Both the position numbers and the translations under genes were made by a program. Of a stretch of DNA of 64,000 nt, positions 53,554 to 61,893 are shown in pieces; position 1 is the stretch's first letter; each line of letters begins with the position of its first letter. The notes under the pieces were generated by a model that saw nothing but the letters and a program-made list of their open reading frames with translations, had not been told where the DNA came from and did no database searches. The stretch covers positions 3,720,001-3,784,000 of the forward strand of contig NZ_LR590484.1 of NCBI RefSeq assembly GCF_901482695.1. The letters are read 5' to 3'. Source of the DNA: Sphingobacterium thalpophilum. Its GTDB lineage: Bacteria; Bacteroidota; Bacteroidia; Sphingobacteriales; Sphingobacteriaceae.

Positions 53554-53614
53554 GAAGTCATAAATATTTACTACCTTCATATACAGGCTCACGCTTATTT
53601 CAAACCGATTATAA

Positions 53615-55372
53615 ATGGAAACATATAACAATGCTGTGCTGGCGCAGTTGCCAAAACACTTAAAACGCTATGTCGTGCCTCAACAATACGAACGATATAC
53701 TGCGCTAGATCAGGCCTTATGGCGCTATGTGATGCGGCAGAACTACGCTTTCTTGAAAGATGTGGCCTATTATCCTTATATACCTGGGTTAAAGAAAGCG
53801 GGGCTGTCAATAGAGCATATTCCGGATCTTCAAGAGATGAATGATAGTCTCAAACGGATTGGATGGGGGGCGGTAACGGTAGACGGTTTTATACCACCTG
53901 CTGCTTTCATGGAGTTTCAGGCACATCGGGTATTGGTTATTGCAGCGGACATACGACAGCTGGAACATATTGAATATACTCCGGCTCCCGATATCATTCA
54001 TGAATCTTCTGGACACGCACCTATCATCGGAGAACCTGATTATGCGGCCTACTTACAGTATTTTGGCGAAATCGGGACAAAAGCGCTTTCTTCCCGTAAG
54101 GATCTCGAACTGTATGAGGCCATTCGTCATCTATCGATCTTAAAGGAGCAGGCTGGTACAACGGAAGATGAATTGGCAGACGCCGAGGCGCGGCTTAAAA
54201 TGGTTCAGGATAATATGGGAGAGGCCTCAGAAATGGCCTTGCTAAGCAGGTTACATTGGTGGACTGTTGAGTATGGCCTGATCGGTAGCCTTGAAGATCC
54301 AAAAATTTATGGTGCAGGATTGCTGTCTTCCATTGGCGAGAGCGCAAGTTGTATGCAAAAATCCATCCCGAAATTACCTTACGATCTAGCTGCGGTCGCT
54401 TACCCTTATGATATTACTCAGCCGCAGCCACAACTGTTTGTTACACCAGATTTCGAGCATTTGGTTAACGTATTGGACCAGTTCGCGGATACGATGGCCT
54501 TTCGGGTCGGCGGTAAACAGAGTTTGGAGAAAGCGATCGACTGTGGGGCCGTATGTACAGCAGAATATAGCTCGGGCCTACAGGTGTCAGGGGTTTTTCA
54601 GTCTGCCAATACAGACGCGTCGATTTCCTATATACGGACAGCAGGTCCTACGGCGCTGGCATACGCAGGCAAGCAACTGGACGGCCATGGCATCAATTAT
54701 CATATAGATGGATTTGGTTCACCGGTCGGAACGCTGAAAGAAAGCGGTAAGAATCTGGAGGATTTCTCGGATGGGGATCTGCGCGTTTACGGTATTGTTG
54801 AGCGACAGCGATGTGTGTTGCAGTTTACTTCGGGGATTGTTGTAAACGGGATACTGTTGCATGTTTTGCGCCGGGAAGAAAAAATTGTAATGATGTCATT
54901 CGAAGACTGTGCCGTGTCCCGAAATGGACGAAAAGAAATCTATTTCAAATCCGAATGGGGGACTTACGATATGGCAGTGGGGGCGACAATCATTTCCGTT
55001 TTCGCTGGAGCAGCTGATAAGGACGCATATGAGTGTATTTCAGAGGATGCACCTTCTGCTGCAACCATGCCTCAAGTTCCGAAAGCCTACCGTGGATTGA
55101 TTGCTTTGTATGATGCTATTAGGGCATTTCGCATCGGTACTTTTGACCGGGGAGTCTGGATGACACTTTTCGAACAGCTCCCAGCGGAAGCTACCGATAC
55201 CTGGCTGGCTTTGGTGGAACTGTATGAAATTGCATGGGCACATCAGGAACTAGATCTTGCAAATCTTGCTGAAGACAGACTACGTTATTTCATTTCGATA
55301 AAGCCCGATCTGACAAAGCTGATAGAAGACGGGATACGCATAGCGAAAGACGAAGCGTTAAATAATCAGTAG
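53615..55372 (+). CDS. phhA: Aromatic amino acid hydroxylase (phenylalanine 4-monooxygenase)
   Basis: 585 residues, the long form found in Bacteroidota and Bacillota; the catalytic domain occupies roughly the first 270 residues and an additional domain follows. The two iron-binding His residues are in DIIHESSGHAPI at 129 and 134, and the third ligand is likely the Glu in YFGEIG downstream. It uses tetrahydropterin and oxygen to convert Phe to Tyr. The role of the 300-residue C-terminal part, which has KAYRGLIALYDAIRAF-type helices, is not known. It has its own promoter and lies between tyrS and the tyrosine-breakdown genes. Confidence 0.93.
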   Translation: METYNNAVLAQLPKHLKRYVVPQQYERYTALDQALWRYVMRQNYAFLKDVAYYPYIPGLKKAGLSIEHIPDLQEMNDSLKRIGWGAVTVDGFIPPAAFMEFQAHRVLVIAADIRQLEHIEYTPAPDIIHESSGHAPIIGEPDYAAYLQYFGEIGTKALSSRKDLELYEAIRHLSILKEQAGTTEDELADAEARLKMVQDNMGEASEMALLSRLHWWTVEYGLIGSLEDPKIYGAGLLSSIGESASCMQKSIPKLPYDLAAVAYPYDITQPQPQLFVTPDFEHLVNVLDQFADTMAFRVGGKQSLEKAIDCGAVCTAEYSSGLQVSGVFQSANTDASISYIRTAGPTALAYAGKQLDGHGINYHIDGFGSPVGTLKESGKNLEDFSDGDLRVYGIVERQRCVLQFTSGIVVNGILLHVLRREEKIVMMSFEDCAVSRNGRKEIYFKSEWGTYDMAVGATIISVFAGAADKDAYECISEDAPSAATMPQVPKAYRGLIALYDAIRAFRIGTFDRGVWMTLFEQLPAEATDTWLALVELYEIAWAHQELDLANLAEDRLRYFISIKPDLTKLIEDGIRIAKDEALNNQ

Positions 55373-55416
55373 GTATTGTCGAGCATATAAATTCGTTTAA
55401 ATGCTCAACAATACCT
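55371..55416. terminator. Bidirectional terminator overlapping two gene ends
   Basis: AGGTATTGTCGAGCAT (55371-55386) and ATGCTCAACAATACCT (55401-55416) form a 16-bp stem with one mismatch; the flavin-reductase stop codon at 55397 is in the loop and its last codons form the right arm. Confidence 0.75.
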
Positions 55417-56299
55417 GCCATGCTTTTTCCAGTTGACCTTTATCCAATAGTTGAGCAGCGTATTCGTGTACTTTTTGTTTCATGCGCACAGCATCTTGCT
55501 GAAAGTTGAGCTGGAGATACCGAAGATATTTATCTTCTAGCTGTATGTGATCTAATCTGGGTAGAGATTCTACATTCGCCAGCATACCCAAATGATTGCC
55601 TGTGAGCACCGTTGACAACCGGATGCTTTCAGGTAATTGATCTACACCTATACCGAGGCTACGGAGCGGTTTGGGAACAATAAAGAGATTTTCGCTGCTC
55701 ACCCGGGAGTACCAGTCTCCACCGAGACGGGCGACCAAATCCAACTGTTCTTGTTTGATCGTGTTGTCATGCTGCAATAAAGTTTTGTGCACGTGCATAT
55801 ATAATACTTCTGCGATCACAAGATTTCCTGCTCCCGGCTTATCGCTTAAGGCAATAATTTCTCTGACGTTGCATTCCAGCTGAACTGGGGACTCTGCGAC
55901 CCGCGGTGGACGTATGTAGAGGGAAGGGATGGGCGTCAATCCTGATTTGTCAAACTCGTCGACTTCCTTGGCGTACTCTGTGCTTGCCAACGATTGTTGC
56001 TGTACCATAGCATAATTTACGATATTGATGACGACTTCGTTGACTTCTTTGAGATTGTCCAATGTATGTTTGGTGCTTCCGTCCCGCATGCGACGCAAAG
56101 GAGAGAACACACATATAGGAGGCTGATGAGACATGAGGTTAAAGTAGCTGAAAGGGCTCAGATTAACATGCCCCAAGCTGTCTATAGTACTTGCAAAGCA
56201 GATTGGCCGGGGGGCAACGGCGTATTTGATTAAATTATCGACAATAGCCTGGTCTGCGGAAGCTTCAAATGTGACAGTTTCAAAAAGTGAGGAGTTCAT
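55397..56299 (-). CDS. Flavin reductase-like FMN-binding protein
   Basis: 300 residues. The N-terminal half has the split-barrel signature YAVAPRPICFASTIDSLG and LSPFSYFNLMSHQPPICVFS, followed by VVINIV and SPVQLECNVREI. Short flavin reductases have about 160-200 residues; this one has an extra C-terminal helical part of about 90 residues (residues ~210-300). It shares an operon with the fumarylacetoacetase-family gene, with a 10-base gap. It might supply reduced flavin or act on a related aromatic intermediate, but its pathway role is unknown. Confidence 0.87.
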   Translation of the reverse strand: MNSSLFETVTFEASADQAIVDNLIKYAVAPRPICFASTIDSLGHVNLSPFSYFNLMSHQPPICVFSPLRRMRDGSTKHTLDNLKEVNEVVINIVNYAMVQQQSLASTEYAKEVDEFDKSGLTPIPSLYIRPPRVAESPVQLECNVREIIALSDKPGAGNLVIAEVLYMHVHKTLLQHDNTIKQEQLDLVARLGGDWYSRVSSENLFIVPKPLRSLGIGVDQLPESIRLSTVLTGNHLGMLANVESLPRLDHIQLEDKYLRYLQLNFQQDAVRMKQKVHEYAAQLLDKGQLEKAWQVLLSI

Positions 56300-56309
56300 T
56301 TTCTTTTTT

Positions 56310-57284
56310 TTATGCGTGGTATAATTCGATGGAATTGTAAAGTGTACCCAAACCTGTTACTTGCAGTTCGACTTGGTCTCCTGGCTGAAGCCATTGGTCG
56401 CGGTGAGTAGCGTTTTCTATCCGTGCCGTGCCGTTGAGTTCGAGAAAGCAGCCTGTGCCCACGGTTCCTGAACCGATGATATCCCCCGGCACAAGTTGTA
56501 CACCATAGGAAACTCGTTCAATGATTTCGGCAAATGTCCAATGCATTGTCGAAAGATTACCAGAGGATACCCTTTGACCATTGACCCAACAAGACATATC
56601 AAGATCATATTTGCCACCAATATGATTTTCGGAAGGTTTGATTTTATAAGGGGCCAATTCGTCCTTGGTCACTAGCCATGGGCCTATCGCTGTAGCAAAA
56701 TCCTTTCCTTTGGCCGGACCTAAACTTAGTTTCATCTCCTCCATTTGCAGTTTTCGAGCACTGAAATCGTTCATGATCATGTAACCGGCGATGTAATCAT
56801 CGGCCTGTGAAGCCGGAATATTGATGCCAGTTTTATTGATGACGATGGCTACCTCGAGTTCAAAATCAAGCTGTTCAAGATGTAATGGCATGCATCGTAT
56901 TGGGCCGGGGCCTTGTATAGCCTGATGGTTGGAAAAGTAGAAAACAGGAAAATTATCAAATTCGGAGATCATGTCCAGTCCACGGTTTCGTCTGGAGGTG
57001 GCCACATGTTGTCGGAAAGCGTAAGCATCGCGTAGGGAGGAGGGTCTGGGGACGGGGGCGGCAAGCTGGATATCCTGCAAGGGATGATATATGCTGGTCA
57101 TACTGCCGTCAGCCAGAGCATTATGATAGTCTCGTAAGCGGTTCATCGTTTCATCACCCCCGGTCAGAAAACCGGCCATATCGCCTGGGAGCCCGGGATC
57201 TATGTCCCGGCAGAGATATATCCGATCATCGATCAAGATGGCCAGTTCGTGTTGACCGTTTTTTGTGCAGGTAACGATTTTCAT
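56310..57284 (-). CDS. Fumarylacetoacetate hydrolase family protein
   Basis: 324 residues. The metal-binding signature FELEVAIVI near residue 140 and GYMIMNDFSARKLQ, GPAKGKDFATAIGPWLV further on are diagnostic of the FAH family, with Asp/Glu ligands for Mg or Ca. In this context it most likely splits fumarylacetoacetate to fumarate and acetoacetate, the last step of tyrosine breakdown, because it diverges from the hmgA-hppD operon. It is shorter than eukaryotic FAH (about 420 residues). Preceded by an exact -7 box at 57325-57332. Confidence 0.9.
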   Translation of the reverse strand: MKIVTCTKNGQHELAILIDDRIYLCRDIDPGLPGDMAGFLTGGDETMNRLRDYHNALADGSMTSIYHPLQDIQLAAPVPRPSSLRDAYAFRQHVATSRRNRGLDMISEFDNFPVFYFSNHQAIQGPGPIRCMPLHLEQLDFELEVAIVINKTGINIPASQADDYIAGYMIMNDFSARKLQMEEMKLSLGPAKGKDFATAIGPWLVTKDELAPYKIKPSENHIGGKYDLDMSCWVNGQRVSSGNLSTMHWTFAEIIERVSYGVQLVPGDIIGSGTVGTGCFLELNGTARIENATHRDQWLQPGDQVELQVTGLGTLYNSIELYHA

Positions 57285-57324
57285 ATTGGAATATGTATTG
57301 GTTATTCAATGTTTACATGTGACA

Positions 57325-57332
57325 CAAATATA
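57325..57332 (-). promoter_or_regulatory. -7 element of the FAH-family gene
   Basis: TATATTTG on the minus strand, exact match, 41 bases before the start codon. Confidence 0.55.
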
Positions 57333-57364
57333 TTGGATAAGTTTTGAAAAAAATATTTCTTCCC

Positions 57365-57393
57365 TTGAAAATAGAAAATTATGCTTACCTTTA
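57365..57393 (+). promoter_or_regulatory. Candidate promoter of the hmgA leader
   Basis: TTG at 57365-57367, 18 bases, then TACCTTTA at 57386-57393 (one base from TAnnTTTG). Transcription would start near 57400. Confidence 0.5.
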
Positions 57394-57416
57394 TTATTAC
57401 ATTATAAACTTTAGAA

Positions 57417-57512
57417 ATGATCGCCCGCGGCTTTTTTTACTTTGCTCCAGCTATAGCTTATATTGCTTTTAACAGAGCAATTATTGCTGAGATCGTTTTT
57501 GCCCAATACTAA
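57417..57512 (+). CDS. Candidate aromatic leader peptide upstream of hmgA
   Basis: The ORF has 31 codons: MIARGFFYFAPAIAYIAFNR followed by AIIAEIVFAQY and stop. The first third has four aromatic codons in a row (Phe-Phe-Tyr-Phe, codons 6-9), and 8 of 31 codons are Phe or Tyr. Several complementary segments lie in it: ATTGCT at 57462-57467 and 57483-57488 can both pair with AGCAAT at 57476-57481. Near its end TTTTTGCCCAAT (57496-57507) is nearly repeated at 57524-57534. Not verified as expressed; it could be a chance ORF in A/T-rich DNA. Confidence 0.45.
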   Translation: MIARGFFYFAPAIAYIAFNRAIIAEIVFAQY

Positions 57513-57528
57513 TCTCTTCGAACTTTTT

Positions 57529-57546
57529 GCCAATGATCCTATTGGC
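57529..57546 (+). promoter_or_regulatory. Hairpin between the leader and hmgA
   Basis: GCCAAT (57529-57534) and ATTGGC (57541-57546) form a 6-bp stem. ATTGG can alternatively pair with CCAAT at 57503-57507, inside the leader ORF. There is no U-tract directly after the stem, so it is not a classical terminator. Confidence 0.35.
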
Positions 57547-57593
57547 GGCTCAGATATTGATTTTATTTTAATAACCTTTTAAATCGTAGAATT

Positions 57594-58751
57594 ATGCCAT
57601 TTTATGTTAGACAGGGGCAGATTCCAACACAGCGACATACTGTTTTCAGAAAGCCCGACAATACGCTTTATGCGGAGGAGCTTGTTTCCACCCATGGCTT
57701 TTCAAGTCTTTACTCCCTAGTATATCACTGCCACCCGCCTACGCTGGTGAAACAGATTCATGCCCCTTACGATGTCACTCCGAAAATTGCCAGAGAGAAG
57801 CATCTCAGGCATACTAGTTTAAAAGGGTTCGAAGTGGAGGCTAAAGATGATTATCTCGAAAGCCGAATAGCTGTTTTGGTCAACCAAGACCTGCATATTT
57901 CGCTGGCTGCTCCACGCTGCTCCATGCAGGATTACTTTTATAAGAACAGCCAGGCTGATGAAGTTATATTTATACATCAGGGAACAGGCAGGTTGAAGAC
58001 AGGTTATGGGGCTATTCCGTTCAAGTATGGCGATTATTTGGTGATCCCTAGGGGTACCATCTATCAGATGGAATTTGATCAGGAGGATAATCGTTTATTT
58101 CTTGTTGAATCATTTTCTCCGGTTCGTACTCCCAAACGGTACCGGAATGAGTTTGGCCAGTTAATGGAGCATGCGCCTTTTTCTGAACGGAACATCCGAA
58201 CGCCACAGGATCTGGAAACTTTTGACCAATTAGGTGATTATGAGGTGAGGATAAAAAAGCAGGGCTTAATTTATCCTTATATCTACGGGAGCCATCCTTT
58301 TGATTTCATCGGATGGGATGGATATCATTTTCCATGGGCATTTTCTATTCATGATTTTATGCCCATTACGGGTAAGCTACATCAGCCACCACCTGTCCAT
58401 CAGACCTTTGAGACAGATACTTTTGTGCTGTGTAGTTTTTGTCCACGTCTGTATGACTACCATCCGCATGCTATTCCAGCACCCTATAACCACAGTAATG
58501 TGGACTCGGACGAGGTATTGTATTATGTCGACGGCGACTTTATGAGCCGCAAATCGGTAGAGAAAGGACAGATCACTTTGCACCCCGGTGGCATCCCGCA
58601 TGGGCCGCATCCCGGTACAGTAGAGAAGAGCATTGGACAGACCAAAACCGAGGAGCTTGCTGTGATGATCGATCCTTTTCGTCCCTTGATGCTGACTGTA
58701 GAAGCGCTCAAGATCGAAGATCCGGATTATTTTAGATCCTGGATGAGTTAG
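57594..58751 (+). CDS. hmgA: Homogentisate 1,2-dioxygenase
   Basis: 385 residues. It opens the homogentisate ring with oxygen to maleylacetoacetate. The cupin core lies at the centre (DEVIFIHQGTGRLKTGYGAI, DYLVIPRGTIYQ), and the C-terminal part has the iron-site segment LHPGGIPHGPHPG and SDEVLYYVDGDFMSR. It is a little shorter than Pseudomonas or human enzymes (about 430-445). It starts an operon with hppD, 31 bases apart, and diverges from the FAH-family gene. Confidence 0.96.
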   Translation: MPFYVRQGQIPTQRHTVFRKPDNTLYAEELVSTHGFSSLYSLVYHCHPPTLVKQIHAPYDVTPKIAREKHLRHTSLKGFEVEAKDDYLESRIAVLVNQDLHISLAAPRCSMQDYFYKNSQADEVIFIHQGTGRLKTGYGAIPFKYGDYLVIPRGTIYQMEFDQEDNRLFLVESFSPVRTPKRYRNEFGQLMEHAPFSERNIRTPQDLETFDQLGDYEVRIKKQGLIYPYIYGSHPFDFIGWDGYHFPWAFSIHDFMPITGKLHQPPPVHQTFETDTFVLCSFCPRLYDYHPHAIPAPYNHSNVDSDEVLYYVDGDFMSRKSVEKGQITLHPGGIPHGPHPGTVEKSIGQTKTEELAVMIDPFRPLMLTVEALKIEDPDYFRSWMS

Positions 58752-58782
58752 TTGAAACACAAAGAATAACCTTATAAAAATT

Positions 58783-59910
58783 ATGGCGAATACATTTGCG
58801 GAAAAGATTGCCCAAGCGCAGGACTTTCTACCTATCAACGGAACGGATTATATTGAATTTTATGTCGGTAATGCCAAGCAGGCCGCACATTATTACAAGA
58901 CAGCCTTTGGATTTCAGTCGGAGGCCTATGCTGGACCCGAGACTGGCGTCAGGGATCGTGCATCCTATGTTTTAAGACAAAATAAGATACGTTTGGTTCT
59001 TACCACTGCGTTAAAATCAGATCATCCCATCGCAGCACATGTAAAGAAGCATGGCGACGGGGTGAAAATTTTGGCATTGTGGGTGGATGATGCCCGGAAA
59101 TCATTTGAAGAGACTACCAAAAGGGGCGCGAAAGTCTATCAGGAACCCCAGTTACTTCAGGACGAACACGGTGAGGTCTGGACCGCCGGAATTTACACCT
59201 ATGGTGAAACTGTGCACTTATTTGTGGAGCGGAGGAATTATACAGGTGCCTTTATGCCGGGATATGAAAAATGGGAAAGCAATTACAATCCGGCAGAAAC
59301 GGGCTTGCTTTATGTGGATCATTGTGTAGGTAACGTGGGTTGGAACAGGATGAACGAGGCTGTCCAGTGGTATCAGGACGTCATGGGATTTGTAAATATA
59401 CTTTCCTTCGACGATAAGCAGATCAATACGGAGTACTCGGCTTTAATGAGCAAAGTCATGAGCAATGGAAATGGCTATGTCAAATTTCCGATCAATGAAC
59501 CCGCTGAAGGAAAAAAGAAGTCCCAGATAGAAGAATATCTCGAATTTTATGAAGGTGAGGGGGTACAACATGCCGCTTTGGCAACGAAAGACATTGTACG
59601 CACTGTAAAGGAACTTAAAGCCCGTGGTGTTGAATTTCTTGCCGCTCCGCCAGAAGCCTATTATGATATGCTGCCGGATAGGGTGGGTGACATAGATGAG
59701 GAAATCCGCGTGATCCAGGAGCTGGGTATTTTGGTCGATAGAGACGAAGAGGGCTATCTATTACAGATATTTACTAAGCCAGTGGAAGACCGACCCACTT
59801 TATTCTACGAAATTATTCAGCGAAAAGGTGCACAAAGTTTTGGGGCCGGCAATTTTAAGGCATTGTTCGAAGCCATAGAACGGGAGCAGGAACGGAGGGG
59901 GAACCTATAA
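58783..59910 (+). CDS. hppD: 4-Hydroxyphenylpyruvate dioxygenase
   Basis: 375 residues. It converts 4-hydroxyphenylpyruvate to homogentisate, using iron, with loss of CO2. Two VOC-type halves are present; the iron ligands are visible as LLYVDHCVGNVG (first His), GVQHAALATKDIV (second His) and TLFYEIIQRKGAQSFG (Glu, the third ligand), with GAGNFKALFEAIE at the C-terminus. It sits between hmgA and a Glu/Leu/Phe/Val dehydrogenase gene, with 4-6-base gap to the latter. Confidence 0.97.
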   Translation: MANTFAEKIAQAQDFLPINGTDYIEFYVGNAKQAAHYYKTAFGFQSEAYAGPETGVRDRASYVLRQNKIRLVLTTALKSDHPIAAHVKKHGDGVKILALWVDDARKSFEETTKRGAKVYQEPQLLQDEHGEVWTAGIYTYGETVHLFVERRNYTGAFMPGYEKWESNYNPAETGLLYVDHCVGNVGWNRMNEAVQWYQDVMGFVNILSFDDKQINTEYSALMSKVMSNGNGYVKFPINEPAEGKKKSQIEEYLEFYEGEGVQHAALATKDIVRTVKELKARGVEFLAAPPEAYYDMLPDRVGDIDEEIRVIQELGILVDRDEEGYLLQIFTKPVEDRPTLFYEIIQRKGAQSFGAGNFKALFEAIEREQERRGNL

Positions 59911-59916
59911 AACGTG

Positions 59917-61149
59917 ATGGCAATGAGAGAATTGTTAGGTGCATTTGAGCACAAGAGTCCGGAAATCGTATTTGAGTGGAAAGACAGTGAAACAGAAGCC
60001 CGAGGATGGGTTGTTATCAATTCATTGCGTGGTGGTGCGGCCGGTGGTGGTACGCGGATGCGCGCAGGCTTGGACCGGCATGAAGTGGAGTCTTTGGCCA
60101 AAACTATGGAAGTAAAGTTTACGGTTTCGGGTCCCGCTATAGGCGGTGCCAAGTCGGGAATAGACTTTGATCCACTGGATCCGCGTAAGAATGAGGTTTT
60201 AGATCGCTGGTTTAAAGTAGTCACCCCTTTGTTGAAGAACTACTATGGTACTGGCGGAGATCTGAATATAGATGAGATCCATGACGTAATACCGCTAACT
60301 GAGGAGTACGGTTTGTGGCATCCGCAAGAAGGCATATTAAACGGCCATTTCAAAGTCAATGAGAGCAATCGCATCCACCAAATCGGTCAGTTGCGGTACG
60401 GGGTTTCGAAGGTACTGGAGGACAATTCTTATAGTCCGGACCTCAGACGCAAATATAAAGTTGCAGATATGATTACCGGTTATGGTGTCTCTGAATCCAT
60501 TCGTCATTATTACGCGCTTTTTGGAAATAGCTGTCATGGTAAGCGGGCGGTTATCCAAGGTTGGGGGAATGTTGCTGCAGCGGCGGCCTTCTATCTTTGT
60601 AAACTTGGGGTCAGGATCGTCGGTATCCTTGACCGTGCCGGTGGAGTGATCAATGCGGACGGCTTTAGTGAAGCTGTTATTAACCAGTTATTTTTGGATA
60701 GACGGGGAAACCAATTGTATACGGATAACCTGATTCCTTTTGAGCAAATACAAAGTGAGATCTGGACATTGCAGGCCGAAATCTTTGTGCCGGCAGCAGC
60801 GTCGCGCCTGGTGTCAAAAGATCAGATACAGCAACTGATGGAAAATGGACTCGAGCTGATCGCGTGTGGCGCAAATGTTCCTTTTGCTGATCAGGAAATA
60901 TTTTACGGCCCAGTTATGGAGTTTGCCGACCAGCATGTCGCAGTAATACCTGATTTTATAGCCAATTGTGGTATGGCACGAGTGTTTGCCTATTTAATGC
61001 AAAGGAATATTGAAATGAGTGACGACGCTATCTTTTCAGACGTTTCAAGGACTATTTTTGAAGCGTTGAAGAAAATAAGAGACGCTTCGGCAGAACGCAT
61101 AGGGTTATCATCCAGAGCTTATGAAATAGCGCTGAAGCAACTCCTTTAA
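59917..61149 (+). CDS. Glu/Leu/Phe/Val dehydrogenase family protein
   Basis: 410 residues. The N-terminal domain has TVSGPAIGGAKSGIDFDP with the catalytic Lys region; GGDLNIDEIHDVI comes after it. The NAD domain has VIQGWGNVAAAAAFYLCKLG. It reversibly deaminates an amino acid to the 2-oxo acid. At this place it could remove the amino group of Phe or Tyr to make the substrate for hppD, or deaminate leucine/valine; the specificity is not shown. I take the ATG at 59917; the ATG at 59923 is equally possible. Transcribed with hppD. A hairpin with terminator features follows. Confidence 0.9.
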   Translation: MAMRELLGAFEHKSPEIVFEWKDSETEARGWVVINSLRGGAAGGGTRMRAGLDRHEVESLAKTMEVKFTVSGPAIGGAKSGIDFDPLDPRKNEVLDRWFKVVTPLLKNYYGTGGDLNIDEIHDVIPLTEEYGLWHPQEGILNGHFKVNESNRIHQIGQLRYGVSKVLEDNSYSPDLRRKYKVADMITGYGVSESIRHYYALFGNSCHGKRAVIQGWGNVAAAAAFYLCKLGVRIVGILDRAGGVINADGFSEAVINQLFLDRRGNQLYTDNLIPFEQIQSEIWTLQAEIFVPAAASRLVSKDQIQQLMENGLELIACGANVPFADQEIFYGPVMEFADQHVAVIPDFIANCGMARVFAYLMQRNIEMSDDAIFSDVSRTIFEALKKIRDASAERIGLSSRAYEIALKQLL

Positions 61150-61173
61150 TGATGTAACGATGTTTATAAACGA

Positions 61174-61237
61174 AAAACACTTGAAGCGGGGAACTTCAAG
61201 TGTTTTAACTAACCAATTATTAACCTAAATTTATGAA
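61174..61237 (+). repeat. Hairpin-box element, copy 1
   Basis: AAAACACTTGAAG (61174-61186) and CTTCAAGTGTTTT (61194-61206) form a 13-bp stem with loop CGGGGAA. Then comes the box, CTAACCAATTATTAACCTAA (first 20 of 29 bases) from 61209 to 61237, ending in ATGAA. The ATG (61233) opens a 3-codon ORF (MND). The hairpin is also a plausible terminator of the hppD operon. Confidence 0.7.
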
Positions 61238-61429
61238 TGACTAAAATAGTACAATTGCTATGCCAGTTCTTTTTCTTAGAATGAATTAATTGTCATTTTA
61301 TTGTTAATATAAAATACTGTGGTAGATGGTCAACGTTGGGCGGTTAAATACGACATCTTAATTCAAACAGATTCTCCTCTACGGGGTGCTATTTATAGTC
61401 GTAGCCGTGTTGTAATTGCTTGAAACAGA

Positions 61430-61490
61430 AACTCCTGAAGCGGGGAACTTCAGGAGTTATCCTAACCAATTATTAACCTAAATTTATGAA
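61430..61490 (+). repeat. Hairpin-box element, copy 2
   Basis: AACTCCTGAAG (61430-61440) and CTTCAGGAGTT (61448-61458) form a stem with the same loop, CGGGGAA. The box at 61462-61490 is identical to copy 1 over 29 bases and ends in ATGAA. The ATG (61486) opens a 7-codon ORF (MKSTSIT). No T-run follows the stem, so it is not a terminator. The outer stem pairs differ from copy 1 but still pair. Confidence 0.7.
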
Positions 61491-61628
61491 AAGTACTAGT
61501 ATAACGTAGTAAGAAGTCAAAATGTTTCACCAATTTCTATTTTTTATACTTTTTAACATTTTTTTGTATTTCTATATTGATTTTCGATTAACTGCACATC
61601 AATTGGTATGTTTTCCTTTTAGAAAATA

Positions 61629-61698
61629 AAAAAAGCCGCTAGTAGGGTATACTAACAGCTTTTTTATCACTAACTAATTTTTAACCTAAACTTATGAA
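61629..61698 (+). repeat. Hairpin-box element, divergent copy 3
   Basis: AAAAAAGC (61629-61636) and GCTTTTTT (61658-61665), with inner TAGTA/TACTA around GGGTA. The box 61670-61698 matches copies 1 and 2 at 26 of 29 positions. The ATG (61694) opens a 64-codon ORF. The stem is A/T-rich and terminator-like. Confidence 0.55.
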
Positions 61699-61888
61699 AC
61701 TGGTAAGTAACTTTCAATTTGGATGCCAATACCACGAATTCTTTTCCGGTTTAACGGTTTTTAACGCTTTTGACCTGTTGCTCTATCTATTTATAGCAAT
61801 TTGGACCGCAGATTATTTCCAAACTTTTTGTGGTGTCCAAATGTTTATTGAATGGAGTCAAAAGAGATCAGTACACTGTTTTAAATAG
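61694..61888 (+). CDS. Doubtful small ORF after hairpin-box element 3
   Basis: 64 codons: begins MKLVSNFQFGCQYHEFFSG and has a hydrophobic run FDLLLYLFIAIW. I recognise no family. The start codon coincides with the ATG of the repeated box, but the ATGs of the other two copies open only 3 and 7 codons, so this may be non-functional or a remnant. It ends 5 bases before the next gene, which does fit an upstream ORF. Confidence 0.25.
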   Translation: MKLVSNFQFGCQYHEFFSGLTVFNAFDLLLYLFIAIWTADYFQTFCGVQMFIEWSQKRSVHCFK

Positions 61889-61893
61889 AATAC

